Source: Hermetia illucens (Eukaryota; Arthropoda; Insecta; Diptera; Stratiomyidae). From it: DNA of 64,000 bases. The notes under the pieces were generated by a model. That model did no database searches, was not told the origin of the DNA, and worked only from the letters and a program-made list of their open reading frames with translations. Made by a program: the position numbers and the translations under genes. Of this stretch, positions 11,659 through 22,700 are shown one piece after another (positions within the stretch are counted from its first letter, which is position 1; every line of letters starts with the position of its first letter). The stretch spans positions 25,173,010 through 25,237,009 of the forward strand of contig NC_051850.1 in assembly GCF_905115235.1 (NCBI RefSeq), read 5' to 3'.

Positions 11659-12138
11659 GATTCTGTTAAATTGCTGTATATTGACAAGGAAATTAGTTTC
11701 TACTGGACTATGCGAGTATTGATGAAAATGAGAACACAGATAGTAAGGAGCAAGCACTTAATTGCAAATTCAATAAATATGCATGAGAAAAAGAGTTAAA
11801 TTACGGTTTATTTTTCAAAAAATATAACTCAAGGATTTGAGAAAAGTAGGACAAATATGTGAACAAAATACTACGAATAATATTGACTACACCTTTATTT
11901 AGATTTAAACCAAAATACAAGCGTTACAATTTTATAACTTAACGAATATATAACGCCCACACAATATTAAAAATTTAAATAGTAAAATACAAATTTTTAG
12001 AAACTAAACCTTTCTCTCGTATTCCACTTTCCCGAATTTCGTATAATTTCCACCAAACAAAGTTGAACATATACACAGATGATAAATTATATCAGGGGGT
12101 AATTCACTGGGAGTAAATCACCTCCCGTTTCCACGCAA
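11659..12138. other. AT-rich 3' flank of gene B
   Basis: No gene seen. An AATAAA on the minus strand at 11899-11894 could be the polyadenylation signal of gene B, about 240 bp after its stop. A closer signal was not obvious. Confidence 0.45.
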
Positions 12139-12483
12139 TTAAACACGTCCTGAATATATCACCTGCCAAAGTGACCTTCTCCCTCTGCTATATGTTCCTT
12201 GATTAGTTGGTACGAGGACTGGAGAGGTCATAACTGGAGTTCCGGCCCCTATGGCCGTATTAGTACCCGGCAAAACAGGAGCTGTATATGCAGTGTAAGT
12301 TGGCATTGGATAAGCTACTGTTCCGCTGTTATACATTGTCTGCGCTGCAGCATTTGGAAATGTGTTTCCATTATTCCAAGTATATGAATAACAAAGGATT
12401 ACAAAGGCGGACACTGCACTGAACTTCTGTAAATATTGAAAGTATTAAAACAAATGTCTTCTTAGCAAGAGGTAACTTACCAT
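12139..12483 (-). CDS. Small secreted Thr/Tyr/Pro-rich protein, gene B (divergent family member)
   Basis: The start codon is 12483-12481, followed by a 54-bp intron (12480-12427, GT..AG) and exon 2 at 12426-12139, giving 96 aa. The exon layout is the same as in the seven related genes, and exon 2 again starts AAGTTC (Lys-Phe). A hydrophobic start (KFSAVSAFVILCYSYTW) reads as a signal peptide. The body is rich in Thr, Pro, Tyr and Val (YPMPTYTAYTAPVLPG). The usual W-K-K-K-R tail is missing. Instead the C-terminus has RGRRSLWQVIYSGRV, whose R-G-R-R would suit furin-type cleavage and would release a short SLWQ... peptide. So it may be a peptide precursor as well as, or instead of, a structural protein. 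It belongs to the family by gene structure and signal peptide, not by body sequence. Confidence 0.72.
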
Positions 12484-12548
12484 TTCTGTAGAATAACACT
12501 TCTTGTAAACAATCGATACAAATGTTTTCGAATTGATACTGAGTACGA

Positions 12549-12556
12549 AATTTATA
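12549..12556 (-). promoter_or_regulatory. TATA-like element of gene B
   Basis: TATAAATT on the minus strand, with a TCAGT initiator candidate at 12542-12538. The spacing is shorter than in genes C-H, so a second AT element, TAAATAAA near 12566, may be the functional one. No AACCGGTT motif upstream. Confidence 0.5.
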
Positions 12557-12559
12557 CTT

Positions 12560-13392
12560 TTATTTACTATCGTAAATTATTTTCATCTCAATTAAATGGT
12601 TTTTATGCCGTTACGCTAGTTGGTCGCAACTCCATATTACTCATTGGGGAAGGTTTCAGATGCGTATAATACCCATATTTATTATGGAAACTTTCAACAT
12701 TCAATCAATTATTACAAATGGTTTTTTAATTTGTTTATTCATTAGTGTTTATTATATGTAAATGCGCCCTTTAGTACGAAAACACTCTGCAATTGTCACT
12801 TATTAAGGGGTCATTTAGGTATCTAATAACCTCATGAAATGCTAATCTAATTACCTTCAATAGAAAATTGTTTATTTTCAGGGGAATATCAGTCTTACTG
12901 CTAAGAAGGCATATTTATTTTGCGTAAACGTCTAAATTTGTCAAATTCCATAGTTTTTATGAGAAAATTATAAACAAATCGAGTAGCCGCAAATTAGGAG
13001 CTTCATGTATGAAAGCTTTTGTTTTTTTTTTCTTATGTGAACTAACTATACGCACGGAAAATACAACTTTATTGGTAATAGTGGGATTCCCCCAAACTTT
13101 GAAGTATCCCATGCAATGCTACGAATACACTGGATAATTAACTAAAAAGCGAAATTAAAGTCGCCAATCTACAAGAACTAATGATTCTGAACAACGCTTA
13201 ACATTGCAAACCGGAGGACCACCGCCTTATGCGCTCAGTGTTCGGTTTATTGGCCGTTATAATATCTGCACTCATATCATCACTTCAAACTGCTCATAAA
13301 CTATGTGTCATGCTTGAATACTTAAGGGGTTAATCCCAATTGTAACTTTGAAAAAATCAATTTTTTACAGTGTTTTTTTTTTAAAGCTTAAA
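12560..13392. other. AT-rich intergenic stretch
   Basis: No gene or repeat recognised between the gene B promoter and the mariner element. Confidence 0.45.
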
Positions 13393-13394
13393 TA

Positions 13395-13423
13395 CAGGGT
13401 GCGGCAGCATAACTTCCTTTTTT
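13395..13423 (+). repeat. Terminal inverted repeat, left end of the mariner
   Basis: Starts CAGGGTGCGGCAGCATAACT. It pairs with 14687-14715 with one mismatch over 29 bases. Confidence 0.93.
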
Positions 13424-13505
13424 CAAAACTCAATAAAAACTATTGTATGCATCGGAAAAGATTTATTTATTTTTTATAATGTAGGTACATGTCTAAAGTT
13501 TTTAT

Positions 13506-14582
13506 TTACATTGTTTTGAAGATCAAATCTGTTAGGTGACGTCCCCCATTCTCCATACATTGCGTAAACCGATTTCTGGCGTTTGTCACGACTCTTGTTA
13601 GCATAGCAGGTGTTATGTTGGCAATTTCTTCTTGGATGTTGGTCTTCAAATCTTGTATGGTTCTTAGACGGTTCACATAAACACGGGATTTCAAAAAACC
13701 CCATAGAAAAAAATCATAAGGGGACAGATCGGGAGAGCATGCCGGTCCGTCCAAATCGCCTCTAATTGAGATAAGGCGCTCTGGAAAGTGTTCCCTCAAA
13801 ACAGCCATCGATGCTCTTGAAGTGTGTGCTCTTGCACCGTCTTGTTGGAACCAAGTGTTCCCCAAATCCAAATTTTCTAGCCGTGGGGAAAAAAAATTCT
13901 GTAGCATGTTTACATACCGGTCCGAATTCACTGTCACTGTAACCTGATTTTCCTCAAAAAACCAGGGACCAATAATTCCAGCTGAGGAAATTGCACACTA
14001 CACTGTGACTTTGGGTGAATGCAAAGGCTTTTTATGCAATTCTCGAGGGTTGGTGTCAGCCCAGTAGCGCATGTTTTGTTTGTTAACCGACCCACACAAA
14101 TGAAAATGGGCTTCATCGCTAAAAAAAACAATAGCACTCTCGGGAACGACATCAAGAAGAAGCTCACACGCGTTCATCCGAGAATTGCAGTCACGTTCTG
14201 AAAGTTCCTGCACTATCGCCATCTTATAGGGATGAAAATGAAGATCATCACGAAGAATTCTTCTCACAGAACGATCGGATAGTCCAAGGGCAGATGCGTG
14301 TTTGCGCGCAGAACGCCGTGGCGATCGCAGCATTGACGCTCTCACTGCTTCAATGTTCTCAGGTGATCTAACGAGCCGAGGGACTCCAGTTCTTCCTTTT
14401 GTCGCACTTGCAGTTTGTCTGAATGTAGTGACCCATGTAATAATTTATTTGCGGTCTGGGACGGGAGCCAACGGGGCTAAATTAAAGCGATTCCGAAATG
14501 CACGCTGTGTTGCAATAACCGAACATCCGCTTAAAAAGTAAACCTCAACTGCAAAGGCATGCTCCTCACTATTCCAACGCAT
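13506..14582 (-). pseudogene. Mariner transposase, one frame with two stop codons
   Basis: From ATG at 14582-14580 to the stop at 13506 there is a single frame of about 358 codons. It is interrupted only by in-frame stops at 14447-14445 and 14000-13998 (the second falls where a Trp is expected in 'TV-W-CAISSAG'); I find no frameshift. The helix-turn-helix DNA-binding part is near 'SEEHAFAVEVYFLSGCSV' and 'LGLSDRSVRRILRDDLHFHPYK'. The catalytic acids are the D of 'VFFSDEAHFHL', the D of 'WFQQDGARAHTS' and the D of 'SPDLSPYDFFLWGFLK'. The last two are separated by 41 residues, which defines the DD41D group. With two stops the enzyme is inactive, but all three acids remain. Confidence 0.9.
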
Positions 14583-14686
14583 GATGGCGACTGAACCGTG
14601 TCGGGACAAAACTTTACAGTATCCCCTCTTGAACGAGACCACTAGCGCTTCGCTATGACATCAACTAACTGAGTGGCGCGCATTTT

Positions 14687-14715
14687 AAAAAAGGAAGTTA
14701 TACTGCCGCACCCTG
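14687..14715 (-). repeat. Terminal inverted repeat, right end of the mariner
   Basis: On the minus strand starts CAGGGTGCGGCAGTATAACT, the partner of 13395-13423. Confidence 0.93.
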
Positions 14716-14717
14716 TA

Positions 14718-15109
14718 TTTCAGAACACGACTTTAAAAATTCAAGTTGATAGGAATCAAATTAACTGAGACACGATCATCCAAAGTGAAGAATCCTTACC
14801 GTAGATGGTCTAAAATTGAAGCTATCAAATGACATTTTTAATCCGGTGATAAAAATTACTCGAAAACTACTGAACTGGTCTTTTTGGCAGGCTCCTTCAG
14901 TATATAATGTACAAAATGTAGAGTTTACTCGTTTCAATTGCTCTTTTGACAAAAAGTAGCCGTTTTATAGCCAAACAAGTTGAAACCAGAAGCTGGATGT
15001 TTCAGGTATGAAAGTTTTTGTGAATTTCCTTTATAAAAACATTTGAGTGAACATTCGTCCCATTAATACCTAACACGTCATGTGTGCATATATTATGTTA
15101 GAATATCCG
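14718..15109. other. AT-rich intergenic stretch
   Basis: No feature recognised. Confidence 0.4.
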
Positions 15110-15850
15110 CTTTCGCATAATACTGACATTCAAAGTTTTGAATTTGCACAAAGCCGTAACTTTGGCCTATTATACCTTTGTTAGTAATAGTGCGATTTCC
15201 ACCAAATTTGGCAAGATCGTGTTCTATATTATAGCCTATGTTGCTATTTGTGGTCCTCGGATAAACTTAAGGGGGATTTCGCAATCAATTATTAAATATT
15301 ATGGTCGTATACTATTATTTATTTGAATAGATATCGATATGGAGGATATTTCGCAGCCTAGGCACCATATAGTGGAATCCGCCTAATTTTTCAGATTTTT
15401 CGACTGAGTAGTTTCTGAGAATGGCTCCATGAAAAACCCCTCGCACTTCCTACCTTTCCACCAAATGTTAAAATTAAGACCGACTCCGGGAATCATTAAC
15501 GGAGGCCTTTCAATTGATACCCCACATGACTATATATTTGGTCACAAAAATGTACACCCCCGGTTTTACATGTATATTTTTGAGGGTCACATTTTGAGCC
15601 CTCATTCCTCTACGTTTTACCTGATATTAAATATCAGACTACTAATTGAGGCCTCTCACTTGATACCCTACATGGCCACATTCTGTGAAAAAGCTTTTTA
15701 TATGTAAGGGGAATAACAGACCTCACGCTCTTACCAATTTCCGTGAAAATCGGTGTCGCCGTTTCCGAATAAATCTGTTGTGACAGACAGACGGACCGGC
15801 AGACATCGACCCGATTCTAATAAGGTTAAATCTTATTGGCCTTTTTTCAA
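15110..15850 (+). repeat. Dispersed non-coding repeat, copy 2 (longest)
   Basis: Begins TACTGACATTCA, then 'TTAGTAATAGTGCGATTTCC', 'CACCAAATTTGGCAA', and near 15540-15700 the phrase TGTACACCCCCGGTTTTACA. It ends with GACAGACAGACGGAC and 'TTCTAATAAGGTT'. The same ending occurs at 63740-63800. It has no coding potential, and no clear terminal inverted repeat was seen. This copy links fragments seen separately elsewhere, so it is the best guide to the full unit. Confidence 0.7.
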
Positions 15851-16435
15851 TAAATATGCCAACCATTAATTTCACTGTCCGACATTTTGCGAAAAATGCA
15901 TATATTTTTAAATCCTTCAATCAAAAATTAGCTTATACTGTTATTGCACTAAATCTACCGACGTTTTTTTTATTGATGTGATCCAGTTGGCCACAATGTT
16001 AGTCACTGCAAAACGAAAAACAAAAATATAATTTTTTGACCCCATTTGTAACGCAACTATATAATATAATATATAGAATAATTGCTCAATGTGTGCACTA
16101 TGATATCATGATAAACGTATCGTAAAAGTTTCGTAGATTTCTTTGAAAAAAATCATGAAAATTACCTATGTTTTGCGCTACAAGTGAGCTTTACTCCTTA
16201 AAATATTTTATTTATTTTTTATACGTTTTATGTACATTGCTTTTTTAAATGTTCAAATGTTTAAAATTTTATAATAATAGGAAAACAATAAATGCAAAAC
16301 TCCTCTTTTAATAGGAAACAGACCCGGTGTGGAGAGGAAATCCGGGCTGAGGGTGGAAGTTGTGCGGCAAAGCCGACCCAAGGTGAATATTAAATGGTGG
16401 TCTGGAGTGAAAATTATTCGGGCGCCCATTTTGTC
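15851..16435. other. Very AT-rich intergenic stretch
   Basis: Runs of A and T; no gene or repeat recognised. Confidence 0.4.
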
Positions 16436-16439
16436 TCCT

Positions 16440-16740
16440 TTTAAGGTTTTATGTCAAACAAACCCTTACTATAATTGGTTTACAGTCTGTCCGTCTGTCT
16501 CTCACACGCACTTGCCTCAGAAATGGTTATACCGATTGACACCAAGTTATTTGCGAAGGTGGGAACTGTGAACGCACATTGTTCTATGTGCAAAATAAGT
16601 GGGGAGGTTTCCAGACATGAAAAATGGAGTGTACAATTTTGTTTCACCCAATATGATCATGTGGGGCATCATACCGACATTCGTTCAAATAAAGTTGGTA
16701 ATAGTATATTACTATAATATAATTTTTGGTAATTGTCATC
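16440..16740 (-). repeat. Dispersed non-coding repeat, copy 3 (inverted orientation)
   Basis: Contains GTCTGTCCGTCTGTCTCTC, the reverse complement of the GACAGACAGACGGAC end, then 'TGGTTATACCGATTGACACC' and 'GGGAACTGTGAACGCAC'. These match the reverse complement of 63480-63800. Confidence 0.65.
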
Positions 16741-16799
16741 GAACCACCCTCACCCCTTAAGTTCATTCTAGCTTCATGAAATTTTTAGCTGGCTTAATA

Positions 16800-18480
16800 T
16801 GTAGTTACTCTTTAGTGCTAATATTGCCGCCTGACTGTCGGAACAGATTCCAATGGTGCGACCCCTCCATTTTTGTCGCAGACATTCTTCTGCTGCTAAT
16901 TAAATGACATATATCTTCGCCTGGACTGGCGGTCGTAATTTTTTCGAGGGATCGGGCCAGTTCTATAATCGGATTCCCAGAGAGCATGACTGACCCTTCG
17001 ATGAAGGTTATTAGGTCTGCAATATGAAAAGACTCATGGCCATTTGGCGACCACTCTTCTCTTCGGTGATTACGACAGTGTATGTATTTTCAAAGACGAA
17101 TCTGGAAACCATATGCTCGACCAGCATCAGAGCTATCGGATATTTGTCAAGGAATTTCCAGATAGACGCATTACCGTGTGATTGGCTGCCTTTTCACGTT
17201 CAAGTGGTATCGAGTCTTCCGCTTCACTTCCAAGTGAAAGGGGGGTAAATTTAGGATAGCTTCAAGTGCCGCAGTCGGTGTAGTACTGATTGCTCCAGTA
17301 ATACTTAGGCAACCACACCTCTGAATCTCCGTTAGCAGCTTCCTGCTGTTAGCAAAGTTAGGTCTCGGCCACCAGACGATGCATGCATACATCAAAATGG
17401 ATGTATACATCCAGTGTATCCATTTTGGTGTAAGTCTCCAGGTTTTACCTATCAGATTCCTACAGTACCAGAGCAATTTGCAGAATTTCTTATATTGTTC
17501 CTGGATATGGCGCTTCCACGTTAACTTGGAGTCGAAATGTACTTCTAAATACTTGACTGTTTGTGCCAGCGGGATCTCAGCCCCCGCTAAGGTGGGTAGC
17601 GTATAACTGCCCCACCTGACATTCCTAGGGAACATAACTAGTCCAGTCTTCCTAGCGTTCAGGGTAAGTCCATTGCGGAGACACCAACTGTGGATTTCAT
17701 GCAGAGTTCAAGCGTTAACATATTGTGTCCGCAAATTTTCCGGTAATTATTACGGCTAGGTCGTCCGCAAAGGCTTGCGCGAAGACTTTTTTGTCCTCCG
17801 GGAGCTACAGCAGGGAATCCATCACCGAGAGCGATAACAGTGGGGAGAAAACTCGCTGTGGGCAGCCCCTAAAACACCCTGCTTCAATAGACTTCTGGCC
17901 GACCTATATGTGGATTTTTCACCACTCTAGCATGTGAAGGATCCAACTGATTAAGAGTGGTTCGATTCCATGTTGCCTTGCGGCATCTTGAATCGCCGCG
18001 AATGAGGCATAATTGAAGGCACCTTCGATGTTCATGAATGCGCCTAAGGCGTATACCTTTTCGGAGATCGCCTTTTCAATTTTTCTCCGTGGATTTGCCT
18101 TTTTGGTAAGCGTGTTGCCTAGGATGAAGTGGCCACTTAGAAATGTGTGTATCCATTATGAACCGCTCTATTAGTCTTTCTAGTTCTTTTAGTAGAAAAG
18201 ACATTAGCTTTTTCTGTCTGCGAAACTGGGTTTCCCTGGCTTGAGAAAGAATTACACCTTCATATCACGGCAGTTAATTGGAATATAAGCGTGTGCTAGG
18301 CATAGGCGATATATATACCGAATATGCCGCTTATATGATCCAGTTGCAATGGTAGCAATGGTAAAGCGAACTGATCGGATGGCAAATACCCTGATAAACT
18401 AGGCCGGGAATATCGACGCGCATTGGGCCGCCATTGAAAATGTTTTTTCCTGGGTGCTGCGGAATTGTCGGGCAGATCCC
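16800..18480 (-). mobile_element. LINE 'C' with RT and RNase H domains, broken
   Basis: The minus strand reads from right to left as RT, then thumb, then RNase H. RT blocks include 'FLKPGKPSF', 'EKAISEKVYALGAFMNIEGAFN', 'GCPQRVFSPLLSLSV' and the catalytic FADD at 17771-17760. The open stretch 17635-17171 gives 'LPTLAGAEIPLAQTVKYL', 'RLTPKWIHWMYTSILMYACI' and 'ISTTPTAALEAILNLPP'. RNase H follows near 17100-16800 with 'REEWSPNGHESFHIADLITF' and a Ser-Val-Met block where the DGS motif is expected. RNase H-bearing LINEs of this wording belong to the I/Jockey-R1 group. Several frame changes mean it is inactive. Confidence 0.8.
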
Positions 18481-19490
18481 GACTGGCTGACTGCGAGATA
18501 GTACAAGCGAATCGATGGAAGAAAAGAATTGAAGGTTCAATTGATAGATGCAGGTTGCTGCAAACGTTACGCATTTTAGTTCCGATTTCATGCGAAATTC
18601 AAGGTAATGTGCTTGTCGATCAAAGGGAATTAGTTGCTGCCTCTTAAAGCAATAAAACCAAGGTTCTCAGTATGACAGCTCATCTCACTCTTCTTGTCCT
18701 GGATTAATGGCTAGAACACCGAGAGCATATACGAGATGCATAGTTCACGCCGACGATAGTAACCATTTGGATGTCACTCGGCGCAACAGCATTAAATGCA
18801 GCTTCACTATAACCTAGAAATGCCGTAATGTCAAAAAGATCAATGTAGAAGGGGATTTTAGTGGAAATCCGAGAAGAAGTTGACATGCATTCCAGCGTGT
18901 TGGAATTAAATAGAGCGAAAGAACTTAAGCATTAATCAGTAAATGCTACAGTATGCACAATACATCACGAAGTTCTGCATGCAAGGCATATTAATGAACA
19001 GAAAGAAGATAATCGATTTCCAAAAATAGCTCTTATGAAGATATTGTAACTCGCAACTCCTTTCACGAAGTATTACCGTCAGTATACACACGATTAGGAG
19101 AGAGAAATAAGAGATTTTGATTAGTCCTTTATGGAACGGGGTTTAATTTTGGTGTTATGAATGATTCCCGTCCCATCTTGAATCTGTGCACTACAACTTT
19201 TTACCTTCCTTCTCTACTGCTGAGGAAGGTAAAAAGTTGGAAAGTACAGATTCAAATTGAGATGGGACTCATTCTCAGTTAGTTAATCATTGCGTGTCAG
19301 TATATTTTGAAAATTTACTGAAACGGTCTTAGGGCGATTCTAAAAGTAAAAAAATTTGCGATGCAAGCCAAGATATTGTTATAGATTAGTGTTAATCCCA
19401 CTTTTTCTAACACACTAAAAGGATATATCCAATGAAATACTGGTCGTGTATTCGCAGAAGCACCGTGGTGTGGTTGTTTAAAAGAGTGGC
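18481..19490. other. Intergenic stretch
   Basis: No recognised gene. A local inverted pair, TTTTTACCTTCC and GGAAGGTAAAAA, near 19198-19235 could form a hairpin. Confidence 0.4.
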
Positions 19491-19491
19491 A

Positions 19492-19550
19492 CTCGTCTGA
19501 TAATTGAAGTTAAGCGCTGTTGAAAGAGGTTGGTGTTCAGATGGGGGACC
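19492..19550 (+). pseudogene. 5S rRNA-like sequence (5S pseudogene or 5S-derived SINE)
   Basis: The stretch starting CTCGTCTGATAATTGAAGTT and ending GTTCAGATGGGGGACC lines up without gaps with the middle and internal-promoter part of insect 5S rRNA (CTCGTCCGAT...GAAGTTAAGC...TTAGATGGGGGACC). About 70% of 59 bases are the same against the 5S sequence as I remember it. The C-box end (AGATGGGGGACC) is the best kept. The first third of 5S and the 3' closing arm are not clear, so it is not a working 5S gene. Confidence 0.65.
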
Positions 19551-19555
19551 TATAA

Positions 19556-20330
19556 AGCTCAGGTGCGTATATGTATCTACGCTGTAAAGGGTAGTTTAAA
19601 TAAGTTAATATATGATAAATATAACTTAAAATGGGATATTTTGTCATTATCGATCGGTATTGGATCGGATATTATTATTGGTGGCAATGTAAATTTTAAA
19701 TTTTGCTTAAGGACGTGTCGTATCGTTGTCCTAAAGAAAAGCTATTTTATCTTGTTTTTATCAATATAAAACTTACTTCAAAGTGGTATTAGAAACATTT
19801 TCCGACATCCATCTGTGTATATGTATATGCATGGCTGGCATTGAACCATAAACGGGCCATACCGCGGCACCCCTATCTACGCCCCATTGTTGTTAATTCG
19901 CCAAAATAAGTTTCAACTGTCTTCAATCCATCCTTTTCTTAATTGTTGAATATACGAATGCATGCATTTCAAAAGCCTAATTGATACAGGGCAGAAAATA
20001 TATTTACAGTTTCTACCTTTCATTTCGGTAACTCAGATAAAATCTGCTATTTTATTGGTTCATAAACTTCAGTTACAATTGTAGATGATGCAAATGTAAC
20101 TTCCTTTGCCCTCCCCGTATTCCTTTTCGCCTACGCGACGAACTAAAATTTAGTTTATAAGCGCAAATTAATGTTATCTATTTTCAAGCATTCTCAGGTG
20201 TCAACCTCATATCATCCTTTTTCAACTGTTTCAGATTCTAGAATTATCCTAAACTTTCTAAATTTATTATGATGCAATAATGCGTTGATTGCGCGTCATG
20301 AACTACATGATTTTGGGTAGGTGTTGTATG
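19556..20330. other. AT-rich upstream flank of gene C
   Basis: No gene recognised. Confidence 0.4.
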
Positions 20331-20332
20331 AC

Positions 20333-20423
20333 AACCGGTTTTAAAATCGATCCAGTCTGGTTGCAACCAAATTGTCGGAAGTATCCTATAAATACTGTGA
20401 TGCTGCAACGAGTTGTTATCAGT
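20333..20423 (+). promoter_or_regulatory. Promoter of gene C: AACCGGTT, TATA box, TCAGT initiator
   Basis: AACCGGTT palindrome at 20333-20340, TATAAATA at 20387-20394 and TCAGT at 20419-20423. The A of TCAGT is 34 bases after the first T of the TATA box. AACCGGTT is the known optimal site of the epidermal factor Grainyhead, and the same arrangement recurs in genes D-H. Confidence 0.8.
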
Positions 20424-20465
20424 TAGAATTCAGTTTATCTGAAAACATTTTAAACTAGAAGCAAA

Positions 20466-20841
20466 ATGGTAAATTCAATAGTGCAGTATCTAGAAAATAT
20501 CTTTTTCAGTATTATATATTTTATTTCAGAAATTCGCTATTGTTGTCCTCGCTGTTGTAGCTGCTGCTTCAGCCAGTCCAGTTTTACCTCTGGTTAGCAG
20601 TTACAGTTCACTCGGGGTTGCTCCAGGCTTAACTTCTATTGCTGCTACCCCAATTGCTCCAGCGGTCGGTATTGCTCCACTTGGTACCCTGAGCCCACTC
20701 TCGTCCGGTCTTGCACTTTCAACCCCCATCATTAAGAGTGGACTTATCGGTGCTCCAGCTGTCGCTCCATTGGGTCTTGGTCTCAACGCTTGGGGATCAC
20801 CTCTTGCTGTTGACTTATGGAAGAAGAAACGCGCTCAATAA
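20466..20841 (+). CDS. Small secreted Ala/Pro/Leu-rich protein, gene C
   Basis: Start codon 20466-20468, intron 20469-20529 (61 bp), exon 2 20530-20841, 104 aa. The signal peptide KFAIVVLAVVAAASASP is followed by VLPLVSSYSSLGVAPG, Ile-Ala-Pro and Leu-Gly-type low-complexity sequence, then LGLGLNAWGSPLAVDLWKKKR and the final AQ. It differs from gene D at only six residues, and the 3' flank (ATTATTTATAATCGTTGTTA and beyond) is also nearly identical, so the two are a recent inverted duplication about 6 kb apart. AATAAA at 20837-20842 overlaps the stop codon. The short promoter and the Grainyhead-type site suggest expression in cuticle-forming epidermis. The role is inferred; no catalytic or chitin-binding domain is present. 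Confidence 0.85.
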
Positions 20842-20899
20842 ATTATTTATAATCGTTGTTACTGGCCATTTTGTGTGTGAATATATTGATTTGAAAATT

Positions 20900-21305
20900 T
20901 AAAAAGCAAACAAATTGCGTTTTAATTATTTACCAATCAATGAAGGATAAAGTTGAAACTAAAATGATTATTAACTCCTGCGATTAACTGTTGCTAAGAA
21001 GCTATTTTTAGGTAAGCTCTGTTGATTTCTAAACATTTCTATTAAGGTTTTCGGTGTAATAGGCTAGATTTTCTAGTTTGCGTCTTCCCGAAAAATATAC
21101 AACCTTTATATCTCCCCATATCTTCTCTGTTTCCAGATATCCATCCCTAGACATTTGGTAACTTAAATCACCATTATGCCATCAGCATAATGCACTATTG
21201 AAATCCACCTAGCAATTAAAATCTTGAGGCTGTCCTTTTAATAATGTTTACCAATAGTGGTCCCGGCATAAAGCTATGAGGAGTTTACTTTAGTGGGGGG
21301 AGCCG
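20900..21305. other. Intergenic stretch
   Basis: No recognised feature between the gene C 3' flank and LINE 'C' copy 2. Confidence 0.4.
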
Positions 21306-21309
21306 GAAC

Positions 21310-22700
21310 TCGATACACTCAGGTCTTTGTTTGGCCCATTGAGATTGCCTATTCAATGGACTCCTGGCTTTCGCGAATTTTAGAATATTCTCCGCAGACT
21401 GAAAATGTGTAGACTCTTCGTTGAAGAAAATCTTGCCAAGCTACCTTCGCCCGAGGTCTGAGGAGGTCGGGTAGCTGCACATGAAGTGCAGGGCTTTCCT
21501 ACACCTCGCATTGCCTCCATGTAGGTGGGACCGCCATACCAACTTTTCTCATATGGTAGTTTAAAGAGCAGTTTCCTGTTAGAAGGTGTCAAGTTCCACT
21601 TCTTAGGGATAAGAAAAATACCGCTTCTTTCACAAACATTTTTTCCTGTCAACAGACATTTAAATTTTTCTATTCGGCTGCGTGAATCCTTACAACTTCA
21701 CCCTTCCGAGTAGACTAGGCAGTGGATGGTCGGATGCCAAAAGCTGGTTCTAATCACACATTGTGGATCCAAACTCTTGGGGAGCTTGTCTGTTAGCTTT
21801 CTCATTAGCAGCCATGTATGAGTTCCGTAGTATCTGCATGAGAAATGCTTGGTTCAGTTTGCCAAGTTTCAGTAGTGCTTAATGGCGACTCCAAACCAAC
21901 TGGCTTCATATATCATTACTGTTTAGTGCTACTAATGCTGCCTGACTTTTGGAATAAGTTGGAATGATGTGACCCCGTCATTTTTGTCGGAAATATTCTT
22001 CTGCTGCGAATGAAATGGCATATATCTCCGAGGGGTCAAGCCAGTTTCATAATCGGCACCCAATCCGTTTTCCATGACTGACCTGTCTGTGAAAATTATT
22101 AAGTCTGTAATCTCAAATGATCCGTGACCATTTATCGACCATTCTTCTCTTTTATAATAGTAATTACGACGTAGTGTGTCTCCTGGAAATACGTAAAACA
22201 TAATACTTATAATAGGTACCTGATAAGGTTCCAGTGATACTACCATAGTTCCCATACCAAGGTGCATCTGTTGGCTTGAGATGCTGCTTGCAAAGTGTAT
22301 TTCAAGCAATTAGTTTGCCGTTTCTTCATCGCTTTCTGTGTACCTCTTGCCCTGTAAACGTAGGTAACCCACCTGTAGACTAGGTTCTTTGACAACGATT
22401 CGTTTCTGCTTATACGCAGCGACCACCAATGTGTTTTACGCTTTCCCATATGAAGTGATGGTGAAAGTTTCTCTCCTACTACTTGCGATCACCCGAGTTG
22501 TTTTTTCGACTCCAGTAACGAATTTGATGCGTCTCCCAGGAATCGCTACTCGCGTGCTCAGTTCTGCTCTGTACGTCGCCTAATCTGTTTAGCGCAGGTT
22601 CCGAAATGGACCTGTTAGAGGGGGATTAATGCCCGTTACTAAATCAATATGGCAGTAATCCGAGAGTTTGATATCGTTTGATACTCTACACTCTCTGACA
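21310..22700 (-). mobile_element. LINE 'C' copy 2 with an internal deletion
   Basis: Minus strand: 22740-22240 codes for the end of the endonuclease and the linker ('RVSNDIKLSDYCHIDLV', 'GKRKTHWWSLRISR'). Right after it, 22190-21930 codes for RNase H ('REEWSINGHGSFEITDLIIF', 'DRSVMENGLGADYETGL'). The whole RT that should lie between them is missing. From 21650 to 21380 comes the C-terminal knuckle region ('NYHMRKVGMAVPPTWRQCEV'). It is a defective deletion derivative, otherwise close in sequence to 16800-18480. Confidence 0.75.

Larger units (their letters stand above)
13395..14715 (-). mobile_element. DD41D (rosa-type) mariner-like DNA transposon
   Basis: A 1321-bp element with 29-bp terminal inverted repeats that begin CAGGGTGCGGCAGYATAACT and differ at one base. 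It is flanked by TA on both sides (13393-13394 and 14716-14717), as expected for Tc1/mariner insertion. Between the ends lies one transposase reading frame on the minus strand. Both ends and the target duplication are intact, so the insertion is fairly young. Confidence 0.93.

Noticed and set aside
17960-17975. tRNA B-box-like GGTTCGATTCC
   Set aside because: It lies in antisense LINE 'C' coding sequence, with no A box at the right distance.
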